A stretch of 64,000 nucleotides of DNA from Hyphomicrobiales bacterium (GCA_027483895.1 JAIXTP010000011.1:62001-126000), one strand, 5' to 3'; shown: positions 42,544-50,986, counted from the first letter of the stretch. The notes: generated by a model from the letters alone, not told the origin. Made by a program: numbers and translations.

Positions 42544-43746
42544 GTGAAGCCGCGATCCGCTCGGCGTCCGTTCCGGATTGTGTCCCGCGTGAAAAAGCAA
42601 GACGTCGAGCGTTATCTGAACCTGCCCAGTCCCGGAATGCGCGAAGTGGTGCATCTCGTCGGGCGGGTCGCTCCCCTCAATACGACCGTCTTCATCAACG
42701 GCCCCTCGGGCAGCGGCAAGGAATTCGTCGCGCGGGCGATCCACCTGATCTCGGGCCGCGCGGCCGGGCCCTTCGTGCCGGTGAACTGCGGCGCGATCCC
42801 GCGCGATCTTCTGGAAAGCGAACTGTTCGGCAGCGAGCGCGGCGCCTTCACGGGGTCGATCAAGACGCGCCAAGGCCTTCTCGAGATCGCCTCGGGCGGA
42901 ACGCTGTTCCTCGACGAAATCGGCGACATGCCGCTCGAGATGCAGGTGAAGCTCCTGCGCGTGCTCGAGGAGCGCACCTTCACGCGCATCGGCGGGGAGA
43001 AGGCGATCAAGGCCGATGTCCGCATCGTCTGCGCGACCCATCGCGATCTGGAGAAGCTCGTCGGCGAAGGCGGCTTCCGCGAGGACCTGTTCTACCGGAT
43101 CAACGTCTTCCCGGTGACGATCGCCCCCTTGGACGACCGGCCCGAGGACATTCCGACGCTGGTCTCGCTGATCGTCGAGCGGTTCAAGCTGCAGGGCTTC
43201 ACCAATGTCCCGGTGCTGACGCCCGAGGCCGTCGCGGTGCTTCAGGACTCCGCCTGGCCTGGCAATGTGCGCCAGTTGCGCAACGTGCTGGAGCGCGCGG
43301 GCGTGCTCTACGGCGACGTTCCGGTGGACGCGGCCAAGGTGGCGCGGCTGGTGAAGCCCGCCAACCGGATCGACCGGAAGGTGGAAACGGATGCGCTTTG
43401 GGAAGCCGCGGACGGGCTCGACGCCGAACCGGAGGCCGGGGAGGACACGGCCGCCGCGTTCGACGCGGCGCTGGAAGCGGAACTGGGCGAGGCGTTCCCG
43501 CATGCCCCGGTCGCCATGGCCCGGAGCTTCGCGTCCCAGGAGATCGACATCCGCGCCGTCATGCAGAGCGAGGACGGCTTCAATCTGCGCGACTACATCG
43601 CCCGCGTGGAGACCGAGTTCATCAAAACGGCACTGCAGGATGCCGGCGGCTCGGTAAGCGGTGCCGCGCGCATCCTCGGGTTCCAGCGCACCACGCTGAT
43701 CGAAAAGATCAGGAAGTTCTCGATCGACCGGCCGACGGCCGCCTGA
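42544..43746 (+). CDS. fleQ: FleQ-type sigma-54-dependent flagellar master activator
   Basis: This 400-aa enhancer-binding protein has almost no N-terminal regulatory domain (about 25 residues). The AAA+ domain carries Walker A GPSGSGKE (53-60) and GAFTGS (100-105, in place of GAFTGA), with SGGTLFLDEIGDMPLEMQVK and WPGNVRQLRNVLERAGVLYG. A Fis-type helix-turn-helix closes the protein (GGSVSGAARILGFQRTTLIE). This matches FleQ of R. sphaeroides, which also lacks an N-terminal domain. It is divergent from fleT. The start is GTG at 42544; in-frame GTGs at about 42580 and 42592 are alternatives. Confidence 0.87.
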   Translation: MKPRSARRPFRIVSRVKKQDVERYLNLPSPGMREVVHLVGRVAPLNTTVFINGPSGSGKEFVARAIHLISGRAAGPFVPVNCGAIPRDLLESELFGSERGAFTGSIKTRQGLLEIASGGTLFLDEIGDMPLEMQVKLLRVLEERTFTRIGGEKAIKADVRIVCATHRDLEKLVGEGGFREDLFYRINVFPVTIAPLDDRPEDIPTLVSLIVERFKLQGFTNVPVLTPEAVAVLQDSAWPGNVRQLRNVLERAGVLYGDVPVDAAKVARLVKPANRIDRKVETDALWEAADGLDAEPEAGEDTAAAFDAALEAELGEAFPHAPVAMARSFASQEIDIRAVMQSEDGFNLRDYIARVETEFIKTALQDAGGSVSGAARILGFQRTTLIEKIRKFSIDRPTAA

Positions 43747-44136
43747 TCAGGCGGCCTTCGAGGCGATCGTCACCCAGGCTTCGGCGATGTCGGCGACGAC
43801 CTTGCGGATCGACTCCAGATCTTCGCGGGAATTCGTCCGGCAGGCGGCGATGAGCCGGAGCCGCGCCCAGTCGTAGAGCTGGGCGAGAGAGTTCGCGATC
43901 TCGCCGCCCTTCTCGAAGTCGAGGCTCGAGCCGAGCACGTAGATGATCGAGAGAGCCTTCGAGGACGCGGCGGATCGCGCCGGAAGATCCTTCGCCTCCA
44001 TCGCGATGTCGCAGCGCTGAAGCGCGGTCAGCAGTTCCTCGAACAGGATCTGAACGAGACGATGCGGATCGGCCCCGTCGACCAGGAAATTCTGTTCGGC
44101 GTTCTGATAAGCCCGCAGAGCGTTCTGATGCAGCAT
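43747..44136 (-). CDS. fliS: Flagellin chaperone FliS
   Basis: FliS binds flagellin in the cytoplasm until export. The 129-aa product starts MLHQNALRAYQNAEQNFLVD and continues ADPHRLVQILFEELLTALQR and YDWARLRLIAACRTNS, the FliS four-helix pattern. The ATG at 44148 would add four residues and is possible. Its stop abuts the fleQ stop. I saw no convincing sigma-54 element in front; flagellin genes are outside the window. Confidence 0.9.
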   Translation of the reverse strand: MLHQNALRAYQNAEQNFLVDGADPHRLVQILFEELLTALQRCDIAMEAKDLPARSAASSKALSIIYVLGSSLDFEKGGEIANSLAQLYDWARLRLIAACRTNSREDLESIRKVVADIAEAWVTIASKAA

Positions 44137-44232
44137 GCTGCTCTCCATCCTCGTTCGCCTCCATGAGAACGGATGTGCCCGCGGGTTCTTTAGCGCCGAT
44201 CTTCACGGGGCCGCCGCGACGCCCCCGCTGGC

Positions 44233-44248
44233 CGGCACGGGACTTGCT
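44233..44248 (+). promoter_or_regulatory. Sigma-54 promoter of the 44285 FlgE-family gene
   Basis: The plus strand reads CGGCACG-GGAC-TTGCT, one base off consensus. It lies 36 bp before the ATG at 44285. Confidence 0.9.
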
Positions 44249-44284
44249 GCAAGTGCGGCAGTCATAGAACCGCGAGAGGGGCAA

Positions 44285-45145
44285 ATGCTTCCGATCACCA
44301 TGTCCGGGCTGCGTGCGGCCCAAAAGGAACTGAGCGTCACTTCGAACAACCTCGCGAATGCCGCGACGACCGGCTTCAAGCGGTCGGAAGCGAATTTCGT
44401 GGACCTGTTCCCGAACGATCCTTCCGTGAACCCGCGGACGAGCGTGGGCGCCGGCGCCGCCGTCGACCTCGTGTCCCGCGACACCAGCCAGGGCGGCATG
44501 AAGACCACCGGCCGCGTGACCGATCTCGCGATCGCGGGCCGCGGCTATTTCGTGCTCGAAACGCCCCCGGACGGCTACACCGAAGGCGCGCCCTCGGCGA
44601 CGCTGTTCACGCGCGCGGGCAATTTCAGCCTCGACTCGCAGGGTTATATGGTCGACTCGAACGGCAGCCGTCTGACCGGCTGGGAGATGCTGCCGAGCGA
44701 CGCCGATCCGGCCGTTCTGCAGCGCAGCACCACGCGTGCGCCGCTCCAGATCCCGCCGAGCCTCCCCTCGCAGGTCGAAGGCGAGAACGGGCCGCTCCTG
44801 CAGAACATCGCCATCGATCCCAAGGGCCTCGTCTCGGCGACCTATTCGGACACGAGCACGAAGACGATCGGCTTCATCGCCATCGCGAATTTCCGCAACG
44901 ACTCGTCGCTGAAGCCGGTCGGCAACACCGACTATTCGGCCACGGTGGAGAGCGGCGATCCGAACTACTCGATCGCGGGTGCGCCGCAGGCCGGCGACAT
45001 CATGGCGGGCACGCTCGAACAGTCGAACGTCGACATCACCAATGAACTGATGACGATGCTTCGGGCCCAGCAGGTCTACAACGGCAATGCGCGCATGCTG
45101 CAGACCTCCGTCGAAGTCGCATCCCGCATCATCGATAAGATTTGA
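44285..45145 (+). CDS. Short FlgE-family (hook/rod) protein, paralogue B
   Basis: This 286-aa axial protein begins PITMSGLRAAQKELSVTSNN, then LANAATTGFKRSEANFVDLF, and ends SNVDITNELMTMLRAQQVYN, then GNARMLQTSVEV. It is a paralogue of the gene at 14796 (very similar last 45 residues) and a distant relative of the giant FlgE. GAGAGGGGC precedes the ATG. It is monocistronic, with its own sigma-54 promoter, between fliS (divergent) and motA. An extra rod, hook or junction subunit is likely; its exact place is unknown. Confidence 0.87.
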   Translation: MLPITMSGLRAAQKELSVTSNNLANAATTGFKRSEANFVDLFPNDPSVNPRTSVGAGAAVDLVSRDTSQGGMKTTGRVTDLAIAGRGYFVLETPPDGYTEGAPSATLFTRAGNFSLDSQGYMVDSNGSRLTGWEMLPSDADPAVLQRSTTRAPLQIPPSLPSQVEGENGPLLQNIAIDPKGLVSATYSDTSTKTIGFIAIANFRNDSSLKPVGNTDYSATVESGDPNYSIAGAPQAGDIMAGTLEQSNVDITNELMTMLRAQQVYNGNARMLQTSVEVASRIIDKI

Positions 45146-45242
45146 TCAATCCGCACAGCCGGTCGCCTGATCCCCTCGATCATCGCGACCATGCGACGAC
45201 TTGTTGAATTGATCGCAACGTCAAGCCGACCAAAAGCAGAGT

Positions 45243-45264
45243 GTCGTCGGAGACATCCGACGAC
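45243..45264 (+). terminator. Hairpin between FlgE-like gene and motA
   Basis: GTCGTCGGA-GACA-TCCGACGAC is a perfect 9-bp stem with a 4-nt loop, about 100 bp after the gene ending at 45145. No T run follows, so it is a weak terminator candidate or an mRNA-end structure. Confidence 0.5.
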
Positions 45265-45272
45265 ATTCGACA

Positions 45273-45299
45273 AGAGAAAAGCCGGTTAACCTTTTCTCT
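45273..45299 (+). terminator. Second hairpin before motA, AT-rich
   Basis: AGAGAAAAG and CTTTTCTCT form a 9-bp stem around a 9-nt loop. The pyrimidine-rich right arm could act as a terminator with the hairpin at 45243, or lie in the motA leader. Confidence 0.45.
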
Positions 45300-45390
45300 G
45301 CCAAGATGCGAGGAAGGGAGCGCGCACCGCGACGCTCCCCGATAAACGGACGTTCGCCGCCATGTAACGGCGGTGCGATGGGGTGAGTGG

Positions 45391-46254
45391 ATGTTTACGA
45401 TCGTCGGCCTCGTAATCGTGATGGGCGCAATGTTCGGCGTGTTCGCCGCCCACGGCGGCGACCTGACGCCGATCATCCATGCGGCCCCGTTCGAACTGGC
45501 CTCCATCGGCGGCGCCGCGGTCGGCGCCATGCTGATGGGCAACAGCATGGACATCGTGAAGGGCGTGGCGGGCGGCTTCGGCAAGGTGCTGAAGGGTCCG
45601 CAATATCACAAGCAGGACTTCCTCGACGTGATCTTCCTGGTCTCGCGCCTGATGAAGATCCTTCGCGTGGACGGCCCGGTGGCGCTCGAAGCCCATGTCG
45701 AAAATCCCGAAGGCAGCCCGATCTTCGGCGAATATCCGAAGCTCCTGAAGGACACGACGCTGATCCACATGATCACGGACACCGTGCGCCTGATGGTCGT
45801 CTCTTCGGGCGGCCTGAACGCGTATGCCGTCGACGACGTGATGGACAACGCGCTGAAGACGCACCACCACGAGGCTCTGCATCCGGTCGAGGCGCTCACC
45901 GCCATGGCGGGCTCCTGCCCGGCGCTCGGCATCGTGGCCTGCGTGCTCGGCGTCGTGAAGACCATGGGCTCGATCGACCAGCCGCCGGCGATCCTCGGCG
46001 GCCTCATCGGTTCGGCGCTCGTGGGCACCATGCTGGGCGTGCTTCTCGCCTACGGCGTGATCGAACCGATCGCGAGCCGCCTGAAGCAGGTGATCGAGGC
46101 CGACGGCGAGATCTATCACGTCGTGAAGCAGATCATCGTGGCGACGCTCCACGGCCATCCCCAGCCGCTGGTCATCGAAGCGGCGCGCTCCTCGATCAGC
46201 CACCACAATCAGCCGAGCTTCGCCGAAGTGTTCGACGGCCTGAGAGGCAAGTAA
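45391..46254 (+). CDS. motA: Stator protein MotA
   Basis: MotA is the inner-membrane stator subunit that, with MotB, couples ion flow to rotation. It is 287 aa from the ATG at 45391 (MFTIVGLVIVMGAMFGVFAA). It has four membrane segments and the cytoplasmic loop with charged residues. The C-terminal pair includes SCPALGIVACVLGVVKTMGS and LVGTMLGVLLAYGVIEPIAS. The sequence resembles the long alphaproteobacterial MotA type and differs from the PomA-like copy at 16838. It is followed by motB at 3 bp. Confidence 0.96.
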   Translation: MFTIVGLVIVMGAMFGVFAAHGGDLTPIIHAAPFELASIGGAAVGAMLMGNSMDIVKGVAGGFGKVLKGPQYHKQDFLDVIFLVSRLMKILRVDGPVALEAHVENPEGSPIFGEYPKLLKDTTLIHMITDTVRLMVVSSGGLNAYAVDDVMDNALKTHHHEALHPVEALTAMAGSCPALGIVACVLGVVKTMGSIDQPPAILGGLIGSALVGTMLGVLLAYGVIEPIASRLKQVIEADGEIYHVVKQIIVATLHGHPQPLVIEAARSSISHHNQPSFAEVFDGLRGK

Positions 46255-46257
46255 GCC

Positions 46258-47421
46258 ATGGCCGAGGAGAAGCCGAAGAAGGGCGGAGCGGCCGAGGTTC
46301 CGGTCGCTCCGATCATCATCAAGAAGATCCAGGGCGGTCACGGCGGCGCGCATGGCGGCGCGTGGAAGATCGCGCTCGCGGACATGATGACCGCGATGAT
46401 GGCCTTCTTCCTTCTCATGTGGCTGCTCGGCGCGACCTCGGAAGCGCAGCGCAAGAGCATCGCGGACTATTTCAAGCCGACCCCGAAGAGCCTGATCCAG
46501 TCCGGCCAGATGTCGGGCTCCAACGGCGTGCTCGGCGGCCGCTCGATCCTCGACCCGGAGGGTCTGCCCAGCTCCGCCTTCCAGACCAGCCTCGCCGACA
46601 CGCTGGTGCCGCGGGACACCGAAGGCGGCAAGGACGCCGATCGTGGGCCGGAGACGGACCCCGCTGACGCGCCCGACGGCCAGGGCAAGGGCGCCGGCAC
46701 CGGCGAAGGGCCGTCGAAGGGCGGCCCCGGTGAAGGGCAGGCCAAGGGCGGCCCGGGCGAAGGGCAGGCCAAAGGCGGCGCGGGCGAGGGACAGAACAAG
46801 GGCGGTGCGGCCGACGGCGCCGCCGCGGGCGGCAAGACGGCCGACTCCGGAACGGGTACGGGCAAGGGCGCCGACGGCGCCAAATCCGGCGGCTCCGGCG
46901 AACTCAGCGACGAAGAGCGCAAGAAGATCGCGGCGGCCGAAGAGCAGAAGAAGTTCGACAAGGTCGAGAAGGACCTGATGGAGCGGCTCAACCAGGACCG
47001 GACGCTCGCCGATCTCAAGGGTCAGGTGCGGCTGGTGCGGGAGTCCGACGGCCTGCGCATCGAGATCATCGACAAATCCGATTTCTCCATGTTCTCGCTC
47101 GGCACCACGCGGCTTCTGCCCCGGGCTCAACAGCTGATCGAGGCGGTGGCGACTTCGGTGTCCAACATGCCGAACAAGGTGGTCGTGCGCGGCCATACCG
47201 ACAGCTACGGCTTCCAGCCCGGCGACAACCGCAACAACTGGACGCTGTCGGCCGAGCGCGCGGAAAGCACGCGCCAGCTGCTCGAACGGCGCGGCGTGTC
47301 CTCGGAGCGCTTCTCGCGGATCGAGGGCGTCGCCGATACGGAGCCGTTCAACTCGACGGATCCCTACGACCCGCGCAACCGGCGCATCAGCATCACGATC
47401 AAGCACAATACCGGGGGCTGA
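46258..47421 (+). CDS. motB: Stator protein MotB with OmpA domain
   Basis: MotB anchors the stator to peptidoglycan. The 387-aa protein has one membrane helix, WKIALADMMTAMMAFFLLMW, with the proton-binding Asp at residue 42. A long Gly-rich linker (about residues 135-220) includes four 9-residue repeats. The C-terminal OmpA domain is complete (NKVVVRGHTDSYGFQPGDNR, NNWTLSAERAESTRQLLERR). Gly-rich linkers of this sort are found in rhizobial MotB. It is followed by a bidirectional terminator. Confidence 0.96.
   Translation: MAEEKPKKGGAAEVPVAPIIIKKIQGGHGGAHGGAWKIALADMMTAMMAFFLLMWLLGATSEAQRKSIADYFKPTPKSLIQSGQMSGSNGVLGGRSILDPEGLPSSAFQTSLADTLVPRDTEGGKDADRGPETDPADAPDGQGKGAGTGEGPSKGGPGEGQAKGGPGEGQAKGGAGEGQNKGGAADGAAAGGKTADSGTGTGKGADGAKSGGSGELSDEERKKIAAAEEQKKFDKVEKDLMERLNQDRTLADLKGQVRLVRESDGLRIEIIDKSDFSMFSLGTTRLLPRAQQLIEAVATSVSNMPNKVVVRGHTDSYGFQPGDNRNNWTLSAERAESTRQLLERRGVSSERFSRIEGVADTEPFNSTDPYDPRNRRISITIKHNTGG
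46702..46809 (+). repeat. Four 27-bp tandem repeats in motB linker
   Basis: Four units of 27 bp encode GEGPSKGGP, GEGQAKGGP, GEGQAKGGA and GEGQNKGGA (residues 149-184). The repeat lies in the periplasmic linker between the membrane helix and the OmpA domain, so unit gain or loss would change linker length without a frameshift. Confidence 0.9.
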
Positions 47422-47442
47422 CGCCCGCCCGCCGGTCAAAAG

Positions 47443-47471
47443 AAAAAGCCCGGCCGAAGCCGGGCTTTTTT
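47443..47471. terminator. Bidirectional terminator between motB and infC
   Basis: AAAAAGCCCGGC-CGAA-GCCGGGCTTTTT is a 12-bp stem with A and T runs on both sides, so it can stop both the motB (plus) and infC (minus) transcripts. Confidence 0.93.
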
Positions 47472-47491
47472 CGTTCCGATCGGGACCGCGC

Positions 47492-48034
47492 TCAGCGCGG
47501 CGCCATGATCATGACCATCTGACGGCCTTCGAGCATCGGCTCGGACTCGACCTTCGAGATGTCGGCCATTTCCTGCTTCACGCGCTCGAGCACCTTCACG
47601 CCGAGGTCCTGATGCGCCATTTCGCGGCCGCGGAATCGCAGGGTGACCTTCACCTTGTCGCCTTCCTCGAAGAAGCGGCGCACGGCCTTCATCTTGACCT
47701 CGTAGTCGTGGTCGTCGATGCCGGGGCGAAGCTTGATTTCCTTGACCTCGACGGTCTTCTGCTTCTTCCGGGCCTCGGCGGCCTTCTTCTGCTGGTCGAA
47801 TTTGAAGCGGCCGTAATCGAGGATCTTGCAGACCGGCGGGGTCGAATTCGGCGCAATCTCGACCAGGTCCAGACCTGCTTCCTCGGCGAGGCGCAGAGCG
47901 TCGAAGAAGGGCATGACGCCCTGATTTCCGCCCGCCTCGTCGATCAATTGCACTTCACGAACGCCGCGGATGTCGCGGTTGGCGCGCGGGCCCTCCTTTT
48001 GGGGCACGGGCGCGGCTCTCATCGGTCTGCGAAT
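47492..48034 (-). CDS. infC: Translation initiation factor IF-3, ATT start
   Basis: IF-3 keeps the 30S subunit free and proofreads start codons. The body is complete: [61 protein letters not shown] place the start at an ATT (48034), read [13 protein letters not shown], with AGGAG 9 nt upstream, giving 180 aa, the E. coli length. infC genes are known to use rare AUU-type starts so that IF-3 controls its own translation. The only nearby ATG (48022) is four codons inside. Confidence 0.93.
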   Translation of the reverse strand: MRRPMRAAPVPQKEGPRANRDIRGVREVQLIDEAGGNQGVMPFFDALRLAEEAGLDLVEIAPNSTPPVCKILDYGRFKFDQQKKAAEARKKQKTVEVKEIKLRPGIDDHDYEVKMKAVRRFFEEGDKVKVTLRFRGREMAHQDLGVKVLERVKQEMADISKVESEPMLEGRQMVMIMAPR

Positions 48035-48131
48035 GGCTCGGTTCTCCTGTTGCGGGCGTTGCGCGGGCAAGCTCCATCGCGCAACCGCCTCGGCCTGTCG
48101 ACCGAGGAAATTCGCAGAACTTCCCGGGAAG

Positions 48132-49385
48132 TCAACCGACGGCGAGGCCGCGAAGCGCAGGATTCGGCAAGGTTCCGTCTCCGAGCAGCGCGGAATACAC
48201 GTCCAAGGTGTCCAAGACCATTCCGTCGAGCGAAAAATGCGCTTCGACATGGCGGCGCGCGCGCTCGGCCAGCGCATCCCGCGCGCTGGCGCCGAGCGCC
48301 AGCGCCTCGCGGATCGCCTCGGCCAGAGCGGCGGCATCGCCGGGCGGAACGCGCCAGCCCGTACGGGCGGAGGACGCGACCTGCGGCGGCGCCAGAACGG
48401 TTTCCGGCACGGCGCCGAGATCGCTGACGACGACGGGCGTGCCGAGCGCCTGCGCCTCGACCGCCGAGCGCCCGAAGGCTTCGGGCTCGGTCGACGGCAC
48501 GGCCACGACGGACGCGGCCAGCAGCGCGGCCGGCATGTCGGAACAATGCCCGACCCGATGCACGAGGCCCGCGAGGCCGAGATCGGAGGCAAGCGCGTCG
48601 AGCTCGCGGACATAGGCCTCCCGGCCCTGCGGATCGCCCGCCAGCACGATCGCGAAATCGTGAACGCCGCGATCGACGAGCAGCTTCGCGGCCTCGATGA
48701 GCACCTTCTGCCCCTTCCAGCCCGTCAGGCGCGCGGCCAGAAGGACGATGCGCCGATGCGGTTCGATGCCCCAGGCGCGGCGCAGGCGGTCCACGCGCTC
48801 GGCGGGAACGGCAGAGGGCGAGAAGGCGCGAAGGTCGGTACCGCGATGGATCACCCGGACCCGCTCATGCGCGAAGGGGTGCCGGGCGGCGATGAGGCCC
48901 GCCGTGTAGTGGGAATTGGCGATGACGGCGTCGCCGCGGGCCATCACGGAATTGTAGAGCACCTTCACGGCCGAGCGGCCGGAATAGCTGCCCGCATAGG
49001 TGGTCACGAAGGGCTTGCGCAGGATGCGGCAGGCCGCGAGAGCGCTCCAGGCCGGAGCGCGCGAGCGGGCATGGACGAGATCGACGCCCTCGTCGAGGCA
49101 GATGCGGACGAGCCCGCGGATGTTCGCGGCCATGCGGAAGGGGTTCTTCGTCTTGGCCGGAAAGGGGATCCAGACGCCGCCCTTGGCCTGCAGTTCGGCC
49201 ACGAGGCGCCCGCCCTCGGTGGCGACCAGCGCCCGGGCGCCCGCCTGCGCGATGCCTTCCGCCACGTCGACGGCCGTGCGCTCGACGCCGCCCGCTTCCA
49301 GCTCGGGGACGACCTGAAGGATCGTCCGGCCCGCCAGAGGCGACCGGCCCGCGGCCGCGAAGGGGTTCTGCGGCGTGTATCGCAT
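48132..49385 (-). CDS. Family 4-type glycosyltransferase
   Basis: This 417-aa GT-B fold enzyme transfers a sugar from an activated donor to an unknown acceptor, probably for surface polysaccharide or lipopolysaccharide. Visible parts are the N-terminal [20 protein letters not shown], the middle [20 protein letters not shown], the second-domain start [20 protein letters not shown], and the E-x7-E region [20 protein letters not shown] typical of GT4. I take the ATG at 49385; one at 49424 would add 13 residues. It is divergent from the hydrolase at 49435. Confidence 0.85.
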   Translation of the reverse strand: MRYTPQNPFAAAGRSPLAGRTILQVVPELEAGGVERTAVDVAEGIAQAGARALVATEGGRLVAELQAKGGVWIPFPAKTKNPFRMAANIRGLVRICLDEGVDLVHARSRAPAWSALAACRILRKPFVTTYAGSYSGRSAVKVLYNSVMARGDAVIANSHYTAGLIAARHPFAHERVRVIHRGTDLRAFSPSAVPAERVDRLRRAWGIEPHRRIVLLAARLTGWKGQKVLIEAAKLLVDRGVHDFAIVLAGDPQGREAYVRELDALASDLGLAGLVHRVGHCSDMPAALLAASVVAVPSTEPEAFGRSAVEAQALGTPVVVSDLGAVPETVLAPPQVASSARTGWRVPPGDAAALAEAIREALALGASARDALAERARRHVEAHFSLDGMVLDTLDVYSALLGDGTLPNPALRGLAVG

Positions 49386-49434
49386 CAGCCCGCCGGGCGG
49401 TGTAGGAAACGGAGAATCATGCATCAGGTGTAGG

Positions 49435-50202
49435 ATGATGACGCAGGATCCGCAATTTCTGACGGTCGGAACCGGGACGGACGCGCGCCGCATCGCCGTG
49501 CGGCGGCGCGAGGGGCGCGGGCCGGGGATCGTCTGGCTCGGCGGCTTCCGCTCCGACATGCTGGCCACCAAGGCCGCGGCGCTGGACGACTGGGCGGCGC
49601 GAAGCGGCCGGGCCTGCCTGCGCTTCGACTATTCCGGACACGGCGAATCCGACGGCCGGTTCGAGGACGGGACCATCTCCCGCTGGACCGAGGACGCGCT
49701 CGCGGCGATCGACGCCTTCGCCGACGAGCGGCCGATCTTCGTCGGCTCCTCCATGGGCGGTTGGATCGCCCTGCTGATCGCGCGGGAGCGCGCGCGGCGC
49801 GGCTCGCCGCCGCCGGCCGGGCTCGTGCTGATCGCCCCGGCCGTCGATTTCACGGAAACGCTGATGTGGCCGGCCTTTCCGGAGGACGTGCGGAAGACGG
49901 TGATGGAGCAGGGCGTCTTCATGCTGCCCTCGCAATACGGCCCCCCCTACCCGATCACCCGCGGCCTCATCGAGGACGGACGCGACAATCTCCTGTTCGG
50001 TGCACCGATCAGACCGGGGGCGCCGGTCCATGTCCTGCAGGGCATGCAGGATCCCGACGTGCCGTGGCGGCATGCGATGACACTGCTGGAACATCTGCCG
50101 GGAGACGAGGTCGCGGTGACGCTGATCAAGGACGGCGACCACAGGCTGAGCCGTGAACAGGACCTCGAGCGCCTGATCGCCGCGGTCGAGGGCATCGCCT
50201 GA
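49435..50202 (+). CDS. Alpha/beta hydrolase
   Basis: This is a serine hydrolase of unknown substrate, 255 aa. The nucleophile elbow is FVGSSMGGWIALL with Ser106. An early loop LRFDYSGHGESDG matches the oxyanion region. The likely acid is in QDPDVPWRHA and the His in KDGDHRLSREQ. No signal peptide, so cytoplasmic. Alpha/beta hydrolases are often found near infC in Hyphomicrobiales. A GGTGTAGG ribosome site overlaps the start; the second ATG (49438) is equally possible. Confidence 0.85.
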   Translation: MMTQDPQFLTVGTGTDARRIAVRRREGRGPGIVWLGGFRSDMLATKAAALDDWAARSGRACLRFDYSGHGESDGRFEDGTISRWTEDALAAIDAFADERPIFVGSSMGGWIALLIARERARRGSPPPAGLVLIAPAVDFTETLMWPAFPEDVRKTVMEQGVFMLPSQYGPPYPITRGLIEDGRDNLLFGAPIRPGAPVHVLQGMQDPDVPWRHAMTLLEHLPGDEVAVTLIKDGDHRLSREQDLERLIAAVEGIA

Positions 50203-50211
50203 CGGCGCGGG

Positions 50212-50613
50212 TCAGGCGCGTGCGGCCGCCCTGACGGCCGCGATGATGCGCGGACCGGAGCAGGCCTCCAGATCGAGGCCGATCGGCCCGGACGGCTTCG
50301 GCACGACGTCGACGGCGGCGCGGCAGGAGAAGGCTCCGATCCGCTCCAGCACGCCATGATCGGCGGCGGAGAGAAGCACCGCCTTCGTCTTCCGCGTCCG
50401 GGCGATCGCGTCGAGGACGCCGGCCTCTTCGACGCCCGGCAACCCGGCATCGAGCAGAACGACATGCGGGGCGAGATCGCGCAATCGGCGCAGGCATTCG
50501 TCCGCATCGGCCGCCGTGCCAACGACGAAGCATTCCGGAATGTCCGACAGGATTTCCAACAGGATCATGCGCGTGGCCATGGAGCCGTCCGCAACGAGGA
50601 CCTTGGTCGCCAT
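50212..50613 (-). CDS. Orphan CheB-type receiver domain
   Basis: This 133-aa protein is a receiver domain only. Asp55 (VVLLDAGLPG) is the likely phosphorylation site, with Ser82 and Lys106 in place. The end VDVVPKPSGPIGLDLEA is the receiver-to-linker sequence typical of the chemotaxis methylesterase CheB, but the catalytic domain is missing. The first acidic pair reads VADGS, so one of the two metal-binding Asps is replaced by Gly10. It is last in a three-gene minus unit with two cyclic-nucleotide-binding-like proteins. Confidence 0.8.
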   Translation of the reverse strand: MATKVLVADGSMATRMILLEILSDIPECFVVGTAADADECLRRLRDLAPHVVLLDAGLPGVEEAGVLDAIARTRKTKAVLLSAADHGVLERIGAFSCRAAVDVVPKPSGPIGLDLEACSGPRIIAAVRAAARA

Positions 50614-50619
50614 GTCGCT

Positions 50620-50967
50620 TCAACCGTTCCTGAGCGTCGCGAACACGCTGCGGCAGAGCATCAGGGTCAGTTCGGGCGCGCGCAGGAGCTTCGCGGCGAG
50701 GACCGCCTTCGGAAACACGGAACAGACCGTCGCGGTGAGCGCGGCCGCCGTGACGAGATGGGGCGCACCGTCGCAGAGCGCGGTGGCACCGAAGATCTCG
50801 TTCTTTCCCAGAGTGGCTACCACGCGCCTCTCCGAACCCTCGCGGACGGAAAGCTGAACGGCGCCGCTGCGAACGAGATAGAATTCCCGTGCCTCGTCCC
50901 CCTCCCTGAAGATGAGTTCGCGCGGCATGAAACTGATCGCTCCGACGCGGATGAGGGGTTTGTTCAT
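50620..50967 (-). CDS. Single-domain cyclic-nucleotide-binding-like protein
   Basis: The product from the ATG at 50967 is 115 aa. It matches the cNMP-binding beta roll: ELIFREGDEAREFYLVRSGA, VQLSVREGSERRVVATLGKN, EIFGATALCDGAPHLVTAAA. There is no helix-turn-helix, so it is not a CRP-type regulator. The phosphate-binding cassette (normally GE-x4-L-x5-RSA) is only partly kept (FGATALCDGAPH), so ligand binding is uncertain. It lies 6 bp before the receiver gene and 19 bp after a similar gene. Confidence 0.75.
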   Translation of the reverse strand: MNKPLIRVGAISFMPRELIFREGDEAREFYLVRSGAVQLSVREGSERRVVATLGKNEIFGATALCDGAPHLVTAAALTATVCSVFPKAVLAAKLLRAPELTLMLCRSVFATLRNG

Positions 50968-50986
50968 CGGGGCACGACCGGCGGGT

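Noticed and set aside
44165..44185. Weak sigma-54-like sequence (GGGCACA-TCCG-TTCTC) upstream of fliS on the minus strand
   Set aside because: The invariant GC of the -12 half is missing, and the -24 half is also off at two positions.
45338..45345. CCCGATAA, resembling a sigma-28 -10 box (GCCGATAA), upstream of motA
   Set aside because: No TAAA-like -35 at the right distance (about 15 bp), so I do not call a FliA promoter from it.
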